Part shown: positions 26,522-34,808 of the stretch, in pieces
Position numbering within the stretch: the stretch's first letter is position 1
Layout: each line of letters opens with the position of its first letter
Source of the DNA: Amorphus orientalis
GTDB taxonomy: Bacteria > Pseudomonadota > Alphaproteobacteria > Rhizobiales > Amorphaceae
Length of the DNA: 64,000 nucleotides
Reading direction: 5' to 3'
NCBI RefSeq assembly: GCF_030814015.1
Contig: NZ_JAUSUL010000002.1
Location: forward strand, 1,054,001-1,118,000
Program-made: the position numbers and the translations under genes
Notes under the pieces: generated by a model
What the model was told of the DNA's origin: nothing
What the model saw: the letters and a program-made list of their open reading frames with translations, nothing else
Databases searched by the model: none

Positions 26522-27316
26522 CTAGTCGAACAGGTCGAGACCGAAGCGGTAGGTGATGCCGATTCCCACGTAGAACTGGTCCTCGCTGCCGGCTTCCACC
26601 ACCGGCGAATCGGCGACGTCGCCGATATAGCGGGTGTAGTCGGCCTGGAGGTGGAGCTTGGTCTTCTCCGTCCAGTCGTAGGTGATCCGGCCGCCCACGC
26701 CGACATCGGTGAAGCCGCCGGAGGGATCGTAGGCCGCGAACTGGGAGCGGGTCGCCTCGGCGGCGGAAACGCCGAAATAGGTCTGCACATACTCGTCGTT
26801 GGCGAAGCCGACCCGCGGCCCCAGCGACAGCTGGACGCGCTCCATCGGGTTCAGCACCAGATCGACGCCCGCCTCGCCGACGAAGCCGTTGTGGCCGGTG
26901 AAGCCGTAACGCAGGTTCGCGAAGCCGCGGAACATGCCGTAGCGATAGGCGACACCCGGGCCGAATTCGAACGCGAAATCAACGTCGTCCATTCCCGTCA
27001 GATAGGAGGCATCGCTCGACGAGCGCGAGCCCACGAAGTTGATCGAGGGATAGATCGAGAAAGCGCGGGTCGGCGCCGACACCAGCTCGCCGAAGACCGG
27101 CAGCCGCAGATAACTGATTGCGATCAGCGGATAGGGAAGGACGATGTAGTCGTCGGAACTGGCGAACTTCGGCTGAACCTGCGCCCCGACACCGAGATCA
27201 ACCACAATGTCCCGCGTACCCGCCTGCTCGGCCGTAAGCTTGTCGTCGTCCGCAGATGCGGCACCGCCGGCACAGAAGAGAGACACGGCGGCAATGGCAC
27301 AGGTGATTTTTCGCAT
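26522..27316 (-). CDS. MipA/OmpV-like outer membrane protein
   Basis: This 264-residue protein has a signal peptide (MRKITCAIAAVSLFCAGGAASA) followed by a beta-barrel pattern of alternating residues. It shows the MipA/OmpV-type opening VDLGVGAQVQPKFASSDDYIVLPYPLIAISYLRLP and ends with aromatic YRFGLDLFD. E. coli MipA scaffolds murein synthase and hydrolase, but most relatives are uncharacterised outer-membrane proteins. The start at 27316 coincides with the signal peptide. It has its own terminator. Confidence 0.82.
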   Translation of the reverse strand: MRKITCAIAAVSLFCAGGAASADDDKLTAEQAGTRDIVVDLGVGAQVQPKFASSDDYIVLPYPLIAISYLRLPVFGELVSAPTRAFSIYPSINFVGSRSSSDASYLTGMDDVDFAFEFGPGVAYRYGMFRGFANLRYGFTGHNGFVGEAGVDLVLNPMERVQLSLGPRVGFANDEYVQTYFGVSAAEATRSQFAAYDPSGGFTDVGVGGRITYDWTEKTKLHLQADYTRYIGDVADSPVVEAGSEDQFYVGIGITYRFGLDLFD

Positions 27317-27510
27317 CGGACTTACGCTGTTCCTGCAACTGAACGAATTCTGCCTGAGGGCTGTCTGGATCTTATGCCCGCGAATGGTCCGGGTGGCGAG
27401 TCCCGCCACGGCCCTGTTCAGTCCGAATTCTCGCAGACGATGCATTTATGCATCGCTAACAAGCCCGTGATGTGCCCCCAGGAAAGACGGCCCGGCGGGA
27501 TCTTGTGCCG

Positions 27511-28254
27511 TCAGGCTGCGGTCGACGTCAGCGCGCCGCCGGCGGCGCGGACCGTTGGCCCGAAGATCGGCTCGAAACGCGCCTTCAGCGCAACGTCCAC
27601 GTCAGCAAGCGTGACCGGCCTGCCGAGGTCGACGAGGCTCGTCACCCCGTGCTCGCGGACGCCGCAGGCGACGATCCCCTCATAGTGCGAGAGGTCCGGT
27701 TCGACATTGAGGGCAACGCCGTGGAACGTCGCCCAGCGGCGGACCCGGATGCCGATGGCGGCGATCTTGTCCTCTGCGTCCGCGCCCTTGTCGGGCCGCC
27801 TCACCCACACACCGACGCGGTCCGCCCGCCGCTCGCCGCGCACGTGGAAATCCCACAGGCTGTCGATCAGCCACTGTTCCAGGCCGTAGACGAAGGCGCG
27901 GATGTCCTTTTTCCGGCGCGACAGATCCAGCATGACATAGGCGACCCGCTGACCCGGGCCATGGTAGGTGAACTGCCCACCCCGACCGGTCCAGTGCACC
28001 GGGAACCGGTCGGGCGCGACAAGGTCCTCCGCGCGCGCGCTCGTGCCGGCGGTGTACAGCGGCGGATGCTCCAGGAGCCAGACGCGCTCGGCGGCGCGGC
28101 CTTCGGCGACCGCGGCCGCCCGGGCCTCCATTTCGGCCAGGGCATCGCCATAGGCGACCGGCTCGTCCTCGATCACCCATTCGACCGGCGGAGCATCCGG
28201 ATCGGCGCGAAGACCGGTCAGGAGCGCGTCCGCCGCAGTGTCCACGCTGCGCAT
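27511..28254 (-). CDS. lipB: Lipoyl(octanoyl) transferase LipB
   Basis: LipB moves octanoyl from acyl-carrier protein to lipoyl domains, the first step of lipoate synthesis needed by GcvH and the 2-oxoacid dehydrogenases. The protein of about 247 residues has the signature [22 protein letters not shown], the catalytic Lys in [23 protein letters not shown] and the catalytic Cys in [17 protein letters not shown]. An in-frame GTG at 28272 would add six residues. It is divergent from tRNA-Leu. Its product is needed to modify the GcvH encoded at the right end of the window. Confidence 0.93.
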   Translation of the reverse strand: MRSVDTAADALLTGLRADPDAPPVEWVIEDEPVAYGDALAEMEARAAAVAEGRAAERVWLLEHPPLYTAGTSARAEDLVAPDRFPVHWTGRGGQFTYHGPGQRVAYVMLDLSRRKKDIRAFVYGLEQWLIDSLWDFHVRGERRADRVGVWVRRPDKGADAEDKIAAIGIRVRRWATFHGVALNVEPDLSHYEGIVACGVREHGVTSLVDLGRPVTLADVDVALKARFEPIFGPTVRAAGGALTSTAA

Positions 28255-28312
28255 CGCTTTCGATTCACCCACAAGAAGTTTTCCAAACCATCATGGAGAT
28301 CGACGGCCTTGC

Positions 28313-28341
28313 TTGAAACCCCTTCCCCGATTTGTTACATG
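28313..28341 (+). promoter_or_regulatory. Probable promoter of tRNA-Leu
   Basis: The -35-like TTGAAA (28313-28318) and -10-like TACATG (28336-28341) are separated by 17 bp. They would start transcription about 43 nt before the mature tRNA 5' end, in the lipB/tRNA divergent spacer. The match to consensus is only moderate. Confidence 0.45.
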
Positions 28342-28390
28342 CCACCTCGCTCGTCGGCGTCGGCCCAGCCAACGCCCTCAAAGAGCATGT

Positions 28391-28475
28391 GCGGTCGTGG
28401 CGGAATTGGTAGACGCGCAGCGTTGAGGTCGCTGTGGGGCAACCCGTGGAAGTTCGAGTCTTCTCGACCGCACCA
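28391..28475 (+). tRNA. tRNA-Leu (anticodon GAG)
   Basis: The 85-nt cloverleaf has acceptor stem GCGGTCG paired with CGACCGC, followed by A and an encoded CCA at 28473-28475. The anticodon stem CAGCG/CGCTG encloses the loop TTGAGGT, giving anticodon GAG, which reads CUC/CUU leucine codons. A long variable arm (TGGGGCAACCCG region) is as expected for a class II tRNA, and the T-loop is TTCGAGT. A short T-run follows the CCA. It stands alone, upstream of msrQ. Confidence 0.96.
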
Positions 28476-28578
28476 TTTTTCCCAACATTGTTATTTCCCC
28501 TGATCGGGATACCGGTCTGAAAGTCGGCCTCCCCGAGCCGGGCGGCGTTTGTCCCGGCCCTCCGTGAGGCGTCCGTTC

Positions 28579-29433
28579 ATGCGGGTCCAAGCTGCGGACA
28601 TGCCCTGGAACGACCGGGCCGGACGGTTCAGCCGGCTCCGGCTGGTGGCCTGTCTGATCGCGTTCGGACCGGCACTGATCCTCATCCTAGATGCCGCCAT
28701 CGGCGATCTCGGGGCAAAGCCGCTGACGGAGGCGATCCACCGCACCGGCGAATGGGCGGTGCGACTGCTGATCCTCACGCTGGCGATCACTCCGCTGCGC
28801 CGAATCACCGGCTGGAACCGCCTCATCACCGTCCGCCGGCTCCTGGGGCTTGCCACCTTCGGCTACGCGTTCGGGCACTTTGTCCTCTACTGGGCCGACC
28901 AGAACTGGAACCCGGCGCGCATCGTCACGGAGCTGGTCTCGCGGGTCTATCTGACCATCGGCTTCGCGGCGCTTGCCGGGCTCGCGGTCCTCGCCGCGAC
29001 CTCGACCGATGGCGCGATCCACCGGCTCGGCAACACCTGGCAGAAGCTCCACCGCATCGGTTATCTCTGCGCCGCGCTCGCCATCCTGCATTTCTTCATG
29101 CAAGCGAAGATCGACGCCGACCAGGCCGCGCTGATGCTCGGCTTCTTCCTGCTCGTGATGAGCTATCGCGCTGCCCACGCGCTGGGCCTCCCCCTCGCCT
29201 CCCCGTTCACGCTGATCGGCGTGGCCGGCCTTGGTGCGGTGGTGACGGCGTTCCTGGAGGCCGGCTGGTACGGCGTTGCGACACGCATTCCCTGGCAGGC
29301 CGTCCTTTCAGCCAATCTGCAGCTTGCCCCGGAGCCGCGCCCGGCATTCTGGATCCTTGTTGTGGGAGTCCTCGCTGCGCTCCTTCCGTTCCGGCGACGG
29401 CTGGTCGCCTTCCGCATCGCGCGCTCGCACTGA
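28579..29433 (+). CDS. msrQ: Heme-binding membrane subunit MsrQ of periplasmic methionine sulfoxide reductase
   Basis: MsrQ passes electrons from the quinone pool or a flavin reductase to periplasmic MsrP, which repairs oxidised methionine in envelope proteins. The 284-residue protein has six hydrophobic segments. It also has heme-ligand histidines in TFGYAFGHFVLYWADQNWNP and in WQKLHRIGYLCAALAILHFFMQAK, the ferric-reductase-like fold. No msrP gene adjoins it, although the two are usually adjacent; msrP must be elsewhere or lost. The ATG at 28579 is a guess between TTG 28549 and ATG 28600. Confidence 0.87.
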   Translation: MRVQAADMPWNDRAGRFSRLRLVACLIAFGPALILILDAAIGDLGAKPLTEAIHRTGEWAVRLLILTLAITPLRRITGWNRLITVRRLLGLATFGYAFGHFVLYWADQNWNPARIVTELVSRVYLTIGFAALAGLAVLAATSTDGAIHRLGNTWQKLHRIGYLCAALAILHFFMQAKIDADQAALMLGFFLLVMSYRAAHALGLPLASPFTLIGVAGLGAVVTAFLEAGWYGVATRIPWQAVLSANLQLAPEPRPAFWILVVGVLAALLPFRRRLVAFRIARSH

Positions 29434-29560
29434 CGGGAGCCCTCCGTCCGCCGGCGATCCGACACCTCACCGCGAACTTCGGGCGGCGGAATGCGTTGGC
29501 CCTTCCCAACGGATCGAGCCCTTGCGATCGCTCGATCCCGCAAATCGAAGGGAGTTGGAC

Positions 29561-29782
29561 ATGGCAAACGCGTCAAAGAAGATGGGCCACGGCGCACAGG
29601 GCAAGAACGACGGGTCCGGCGCGATGACGGACATGCCCAAGGACATGGTCGAAGAGGACGAGATCCTCTCCAACCGCGAGAAGTCCCAGCATTCCGACGA
29701 GCGGGGCCTCGACACCAAACACGTTCAGAACCAGCAGGGCCAGGACCACTCCGAAGCTCAGCTGCCAGACGACGAGCGCTGA
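29561..29782 (+). CDS. Small hydrophilic protein of unknown function
   Basis: A 73-codon gene with AGGGAG 6 bp before its ATG. The product is strongly charged and polar with almost no hydrophobic core (MANASKKMGHGAQGKNDGSG start, DMVEEDEILSNREKSQHSDERG middle, QLPDDER end). It is Gln/Asp/Glu/His rich, lacks Cys and a signal peptide, and looks intrinsically disordered, like small stress-response proteins. The clear ribosome site and the isolated position suggest that it is real. I do not recognise a named family. Confidence 0.7.
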   Translation: MANASKKMGHGAQGKNDGSGAMTDMPKDMVEEDEILSNREKSQHSDERGLDTKHVQNQQGQDHSEAQLPDDER

Positions 29783-30220
29783 CCCCGCACCGACCTTCTG
29801 TCAGGGCCACGCCGAGTATGCCGGCCCCGACCGACGGCCATTCGGCTGGGCGGCAGATTCGTCGCCCGGCCCTCGCACCTCCCCCGCGGCGCTCTTGACC
29901 TCGACCGGGAACGCGCACAGTGTGCGCTTACTCGATCGTCACACGAGACCGCGGCGTGCGATTGGCCCAGCTACCGGATACCGGGTGCGCGCACGTCATG
30001 CGGCTTTCGGCCGAAACCGGCGGTTGACCCATCATTTTCCTCGTCCGGGTGATTTCGCCCTGCTCCCGGATCGTCTAACAGTCACTGCGAAAACCGCGGC
30101 AATCGGTGCGGACCCTCGATATTCGTGCCGCGCGGTCTACAACTTTGCACACCCGTCTTTTCTCGTGCTTGGTGGTCCCGCGCATCTGTTGCGTGCGGAC
30201 CGTTCCAGAAGGGTCGCTTT
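29783..30220. other. Intergenic region upstream of mgtE
   Basis: This 438-bp non-coding stretch contains one perfect inverted repeat, GCGCACA-G-TGTGCGC, at 29913-29927. A TTGACC (29895-29900) lies just upstream and could be a -35 element. The half nearer mgtE is less G+C rich. I saw no known riboswitch signature for magnesium (neither M-box nor mgtA-type leader), no convincing small gene and no mobile-element remnant. Confidence 0.45.
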
Positions 30221-31627
30221 ATGGCTGAAGCCGCCGAAGCCGATATCCGCACAGAGATCGCGCCCCTTTTTCGCGATGACGAGGGCCATCTGAACACCGA
30301 TTTTCTCGAAGCGGTGGAAGCGGCCGTCGTCTCGGAAGACCGTGACACTCTGGAACAGCTGATCGACGGCCTGCACGAGGTCGACGTCGCCGAACTCCTG
30401 ACCGCCCTCACGCCCGAGCTGCGCATCGGCTTCATCGCGACGCTCGGCGATTCCTTCGACTACACCGCCCTGACAGAAGTCGAAGAGGCGATCCGCCTCC
30501 AGATTCTGGGAAACCTTCCTCCGCATACCGTCGCAGACGGTCTCGCCGCGCTGGATTCCGACGACGCCGTCTACATTCTCGAAGACCTCGAGGAGGACGA
30601 AAAGCAGGCGATCCTCGCCCGGCTTCCGTTCGCAAAGCGGCATCGGCTCGCCCGCTCGCTGGACTATCCGGAGGAGACCGCCGGCCGGCGCATGCAGTCC
30701 GACTTCGTCGCGCTGCCGCCGTTCTGGTCCGTCGGCCAGGTCATCGACGCCCTGCGCGAGGAAGAGGATCTCCCCGACAGTTTCTATCAGATCTTCGTCG
30801 TCGATCCCGCGTTCCGGCTCCTGGGCACCGTCGCCCTCGACCGCCTGCTGCGAACGCCCCGTCCGACGCGGATTTCCGAGATCATGAACGAAGCACCGCA
30901 CACGGTGCTCGCCACGGAAGACCAGGAAGAGGTCGCCCACGTCTTCCAGCGCTACAACCTCGTTTCCGCGGCCGTTGTCGACGAGAACGAGCGGCTCGTC
31001 GGCGTGCTGACCATCGACGACATCGTCGACATCATCGAAGAAGAGGCCGAAGAGGACATCCGGTATCTCACCGGTGCTGGTGACGCGGAACTCTCCGACA
31101 CCGTCTACTACACGGCCCGGACCCGGATTCCGTGGCTTCTGGTCAACATGGCCACGGCGTTTCTCGCCGCATTCGTCATCGGCATCTTTGACGGGACGAT
31201 CCAGGAGATGGTCGCCCTCGCCGTGCTGATGCCGATCGTCGCCTCGATCGGCGGCAATGCCGGCATCCAGGCCATGACAGTGACGGTTCGCGCGCTGGCC
31301 TCGAAAGCAATCTCGAGCCGCAACACGGCGCGCGTGATCGGCCGGGAAGTCCTGGTCGCGCTCGCCAACGGCAGCATCATCGCGGCGATCGTCGGACTGA
31401 TCGCCGGCCTCGTCTTTCAGAACCCGGATCTCGGCGGTGTCATCGCGGCAGCCCTGGTCTTCAACGTACTGTGCGCGGGGTTCTTCGGGGTCGTGACGCC
31501 GATCCTGCTGAACAAGCTGGGTGCCGACCCTGCCGTGGCGTCGAGCGTGTTTCTCACCACACTCACCGACGTGATCGGCTTCCTCGCCTTTCTGGGCCTG
31601 GCGGCCTGGTGGTTCGGGATCTTCTGA
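30221..31627 (+). CDS. mgtE: Magnesium transporter MgtE
   Basis: MgtE is a gated magnesium channel of the inner membrane. The 468-residue protein has an N-terminal acidic MgtE_N domain (ALDSDDAVYILEDLEEDEKQAIL and SLDYPEETAGRRMQSDFVAL). A pair of CBS domains, at about residues 150-280, ends VVDENERLVGVLTIDDIVDIIEEEAEEDI. The C-terminal membrane domain has the selectivity-region segment PIVASIGGNAGIQAMTVTVRALA near 345-367. Cytosolic magnesium bound to the N and CBS domains closes the pore in studied homologues. The ATG at 30221 has AGAAGGG upstream. It is convergent with the FGE gene. Confidence 0.94.
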   Translation: MAEAAEADIRTEIAPLFRDDEGHLNTDFLEAVEAAVVSEDRDTLEQLIDGLHEVDVAELLTALTPELRIGFIATLGDSFDYTALTEVEEAIRLQILGNLPPHTVADGLAALDSDDAVYILEDLEEDEKQAILARLPFAKRHRLARSLDYPEETAGRRMQSDFVALPPFWSVGQVIDALREEEDLPDSFYQIFVVDPAFRLLGTVALDRLLRTPRPTRISEIMNEAPHTVLATEDQEEVAHVFQRYNLVSAAVVDENERLVGVLTIDDIVDIIEEEAEEDIRYLTGAGDAELSDTVYYTARTRIPWLLVNMATAFLAAFVIGIFDGTIQEMVALAVLMPIVASIGGNAGIQAMTVTVRALASKAISSRNTARVIGREVLVALANGSIIAAIVGLIAGLVFQNPDLGGVIAAALVFNVLCAGFFGVVTPILLNKLGADPAVASSVFLTTLTDVIGFLAFLGLAAWWFGIF

Positions 31628-31703
31628 CAACCCGCTGCAGAAGACGCGCACAAATCCCTGACACGGCTTTCTTTTCGCGGCCGCGCATCGGGTGCGCCAA
31701 GGG

Positions 31704-32705
31704 TCAGTCCTCGACGTCCTTCACGATCCGGAAGCCGATATGGTTCGTGCCGAGGCTCAGCTCGGCCGGCTGACGGGCGGACGGGCGGTACCGCTTGCAA
31801 TAGGACGGCGCGCAGAGCCACGACCCGCCCTTCACCACCCGCATCGGACCGACTTCGGGTGCGCTGAAGCGCGCCGCCAGCGCCTGGGGCGGACCTGCTG
31901 GATCGGTTTTCGGCCCCTTCAGATGGCCCGGCACCCACCAGTCGCCGACATATTCCCAGACGTTGCCAACCATGTCGTGGAGCCCGTAGCCGTTCGGCGC
32001 GAACGACGCTGCCGGTGCGGTGCCATGATGGCCGTCTTCCGCCATGTCCACGCTCGGAAAAAGGCCCTGCCAGGTGTTGGCCTTCCAGCCCTCTTCCGGA
32101 TCGTGGAAGGTGTCGCCCCAGGCATAGTCCGCGTCTTCGAGACCGCCGCGCGCTGCGAATTCCCACTCGGCCTCGGTAGGCAGCCGTCCGCCGGCCCATT
32201 CGGCATAGGCCGCGGCATCCTCCGGCGAGACCTGCACGACCGGGTGATCGTCCAGACCCTCGATGGAGGTATTCGGTCCAGCCGGATGACGCCAGTCCGC
32301 ACCGGCGACGTAGCGCCACCAAGCGTTGGGATCGGCCAGCGAGACCGATTCCGGCGGCTGGGCGAAGACCATCGACCCGGGCTTGCGAAGCTCCTCCGGC
32401 ATGTTCGGGTGATCTTCGGCACTGAGGCCCCGTTCCGCGGTGGTCACATAGCCGGTCGCCTCCACGAAGGCTGCGAAGTCAGCGTTGGTGACCTCCGTCG
32501 TTGAAATCGCGAAGGGCCCGACCGTGACCTGCTCAGCAGGTCCTTCCTCCGGGTAGAAGCGCTCCGAGCCCATCGTGAAGGTGCCGCCATCGAGGCGAAC
32601 GAAGCCATCGTAGGCGCGGGCGGAAAGTCCGGACATCGAAAGCGCGGCAACAGCCACTGTGGCGAAAAGGACTGACAACTTCGAAAGGCTCATTCGCAAC
32701 ATCAT
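31704..32705 (-). CDS. Exported formylglycine-generating enzyme (sulfatase-modifying factor)
   Basis: FGE oxidises the active-site Cys of type I sulfatases to formylglycine. The protein of about 333 residues has an N-terminal signal-like segment (SLSKLSVLFATVAVAALSMSGLSARA) and a full FGE-sulfatase domain. The domain shows GGTFTMGSERFYPEEGPAEQV, HPVVQVSPEDAAAYAEWAGGRLPTEAEWEFAARGG and NGYGLHDMVGNVWEYVGDWW. Both copper-binding catalytic cysteines are present in GGSWLCAPSYCKRYRPSAR (Cys298 and Cys303), which PvdO/EgtB-like relatives lack. Its likely substrate, a CTPGR sulfatase, is encoded at 34809-36479. The start is uncertain among three ATGs (32705, 32702, 32693). An exported FGE implies maturation in the periplasm. 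Confidence 0.88.
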   Translation of the reverse strand: MMLRMSLSKLSVLFATVAVAALSMSGLSARAYDGFVRLDGGTFTMGSERFYPEEGPAEQVTVGPFAISTTEVTNADFAAFVEATGYVTTAERGLSAEDHPNMPEELRKPGSMVFAQPPESVSLADPNAWWRYVAGADWRHPAGPNTSIEGLDDHPVVQVSPEDAAAYAEWAGGRLPTEAEWEFAARGGLEDADYAWGDTFHDPEEGWKANTWQGLFPSVDMAEDGHHGTAPAASFAPNGYGLHDMVGNVWEYVGDWWVPGHLKGPKTDPAGPPQALAARFSAPEVGPMRVVKGGSWLCAPSYCKRYRPSARQPAELSLGTNHIGFRIVKDVED

Positions 32706-32731
32706 CAACCGGAATTCGGGACGGACATCCG

Positions 32732-33574
32732 TCACTTGGGAAACAGCAGCGTGACCTGGAACTGGCTCTGCCACTCCGGGCCGCTGTCTGGGCGAAGGGC
32801 GTTGTAGTAGAGGTTGGCGGAGAACTTGACCGGCTGCTTTCCGATGGTCGTGAGCTTGGACACGCCGCCGCCGATCGGCAGCGTCACGTTGTCATCGGAG
32901 CGGGTCCAGTCGACGGTGACGACCGGTGACGTCTGCAGCGACCAGCCGTCCGACAGGTTGAAGTTCACGAAGGGCTGAAAGACGAGCTGGTTCACGTCCG
33001 GTGCATTCTGCGGTCCGGCAAAGGACCACTGATTGAACGCGAGGAAGCCGTAGGAGAACGGCGCCTTCACGATGAACGCCACGAAGGCCGGGCCGGCCGA
33101 ATAGGTCCGTGAGCCCAGCCCGTCGTCGGTGTGGGTCGGCAGCGTGAGCGCCGAGCCGACGCCCCAGGTGATCGACCCGAGGCCGGTTTCCAGCGGCGTG
33201 GAGGGCGACAGGAAGGTCTCGAACAGGAGATCGCCCAGCCCCGTAGTCCGACCGTCTCCCGGAAAGGCGCCTGGCGCCGAGATCACCGGCAGGATCGGCC
33301 TGAAAATCACGTTCCAGCGGTCGTTGAAGGCGACCGGAAACACCGGCTGGATGTTGAGGACGCTCAACGGTTCGTCGAGCCCGCCGCCGAAATAGAGATT
33401 TTCCTGAAACGGCAGCGAGACCAGGTCGGCGATCGGATTCTGGGCGGCGACCTGCAGATCCGTTGCAGCGCCGCCGTCCTGGGCCATGGCCGCCCCGGAC
33501 GTTCCGCCAGTGAGCGCGAGGACGATCCCCAGCGCGGAGGCAATGGTTATCCCTCGCATCGTGTCCATGGCCAT
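32732..33574 (-). CDS. Secreted beta-barrel-like protein of the sulfatase block
   Basis: This 280-residue protein has a signal peptide (ending near GAAMAQD) followed by alternating hydrophobic strands with many aromatic residues. Examples are NPIADLVSLPFQENLYFGGG, QPVFPVAFNDRWNVIFRPILPVI and LVFQPFVNFNLSDGWSLQTSPVVTVDW. The terminal QSQFQVTLLFPK resembles a closing barrel strand. Similar proteins are often labelled only as transporter or neuromedin-U-like; that label carries no functional proof. It is tightly spaced with the HAD (14 bp) and FGE (26 bp) genes, so it may be an outer-membrane channel for sulfated or phosphorylated substrates. Confidence 0.75.
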   Translation of the reverse strand: MAMDTMRGITIASALGIVLALTGGTSGAAMAQDGGAATDLQVAAQNPIADLVSLPFQENLYFGGGLDEPLSVLNIQPVFPVAFNDRWNVIFRPILPVISAPGAFPGDGRTTGLGDLLFETFLSPSTPLETGLGSITWGVGSALTLPTHTDDGLGSRTYSAGPAFVAFIVKAPFSYGFLAFNQWSFAGPQNAPDVNQLVFQPFVNFNLSDGWSLQTSPVVTVDWTRSDDNVTLPIGGGVSKLTTIGKQPVKFSANLYYNALRPDSGPEWQSQFQVTLLFPK

Positions 33575-33588
33575 TTGAACGATCCCGA

Positions 33589-34602
33589 TCAGTTGTTGCC
33601 TTCAGCAGGAAACACCGTCTTCCAGTCGGACTTCATGTCGACCACGGTCCAGCCGTCGGCCGCGGCCGCGTCGAGGCCCTTGTCCAGCTTGCCGACGTCG
33701 GAGTTGCGGTCGTATGCCCACTCGCGCTCTGCGTCCGTGTGGTGCACGATCCCGCAGAAGCTGGGCCCCTCCGGAAGGCAGGTATACTGGAGCATCTGCA
33801 GATCGCCGTCGGAATTGCCGAAGGCGAAGATCGGCTCCTGCCCGATATGCATCTGGATGCCGACCGGCTTGCCGGGGCCATCGTCGACGAGCGCGATCTC
33901 CGGCTGCTTGATCAGGACCGGACCCACACCGTCCTGCAGCTCGAACTTGAGCTGGCCGGTGCTGCCGATCACCTGGGCCGGCGGGATGCCGTAGAGGTCG
34001 TCGGAAAAGACGCGCATGAAGTCGATGCCGCCGCCCGACACGATGAAGGTCTGGAAGCCGTTCGCGCGCAGATAGTCGAGCAGCTCGTGCATCGGCTGAT
34101 AGGTCATCTGCGAGAAGAGCCGGTCCTTCTCGGGATTCTTGGCGGTCGAGAACCAGGCCGCGACGGTCTCGGCGAAGTCGTCCGTGGTCATGCCGGAATG
34201 CGTGGCGGCGATGATCTCGGCAATCGCCTTGTGGCCGCCGGCCAGCGCCCCTTTCATGTCGCCCTTGAGGACGGAGGCGAATGGCTCCTGGGTTGTCCAT
34301 TCCGGATGTTCGGGCGCCAGCGCCTTCACCCGGTCGAGCGCGAAGAAGAGCTGAACGTAGGCCGGCTTTTCGGCCCAGAGCGTGCCGTCATTGTCGAAGA
34401 CGGCGATCCGGTCGGCCGCGCCGACGAAGTCCGGTCCGCCTGCCGTGGTGACCGCCTCGACGAACTCGACGATCGCCGTCTTGGTCGCCCCGTCGTTCCA
34501 GGAGGGTAGCGGATCGGTCTGGGCGAAGGCCGCAGTGCCCGCGGCAAGGCTCAAGGCCACTGCGGCACCGGACACCTGTGCAAGTCGAATAGTGAACCTC
34601 AT
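33589..34602 (-). CDS. Exported HAD-family phosphatase
   Basis: This 337-residue secreted HAD hydrolase has a signal peptide (MRFTIRLAQVSGAAVALSLAAGTAAFA). Motif I is AVFDNDGTLWAEKP (nucleophile Asp70, acid/base Asp72), motif II is TFIVSGGG near residue 180 and motif IV is FAFGNSDGDLQML near 273. It is related to periplasmic phosphoserine-phosphatase-like and non-specific acid phosphatases; the substrate is not known. GAGGAGC lies 6 bp before the ATG. It follows the sulfatase gene after a 206-bp spacer containing a strong hairpin. Confidence 0.82.
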   Translation of the reverse strand: MRFTIRLAQVSGAAVALSLAAGTAAFAQTDPLPSWNDGATKTAIVEFVEAVTTAGGPDFVGAADRIAVFDNDGTLWAEKPAYVQLFFALDRVKALAPEHPEWTTQEPFASVLKGDMKGALAGGHKAIAEIIAATHSGMTTDDFAETVAAWFSTAKNPEKDRLFSQMTYQPMHELLDYLRANGFQTFIVSGGGIDFMRVFSDDLYGIPPAQVIGSTGQLKFELQDGVGPVLIKQPEIALVDDGPGKPVGIQMHIGQEPIFAFGNSDGDLQMLQYTCLPEGPSFCGIVHHTDAEREWAYDRNSDVGKLDKGLDAAAADGWTVVDMKSDWKTVFPAEGNN

Positions 34603-34766
34603 CAAAGCGCTCCTCGACGAGACGGGCTTCCGGGCCCGGCCTTCTTGAAAGAAACGAGGCGGACCCGTTTCACGTCCGCCAAGTCTCACTCTACTTTAAA
34701 TAGCCGGCTTCGTCCGCACACTCGTCGGGACCTCGCAAGCGTTTTACCGGAGAGACGATGCCGTTG

Positions 34767-34790
34767 CCGGGCCGGCGAACGCCGGCCCGG
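34767..34790 (-). terminator. Intercistronic hairpin between sulfatase and HAD genes
   Basis: Perfect 11-bp arms CCGGGCCGGCG and CGCCGGCCCGG are separated by 2 nt, so the folded loop would be slightly larger. It lies just after the sulfatase stop codon on the minus strand. No T-run follows, so it is more likely a 3' stabiliser or pause element that tunes downstream expression than a full terminator. Confidence 0.55.
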
Positions 34791-34808
34791 ACGTGTTTCA
34801 GTCGGCGA

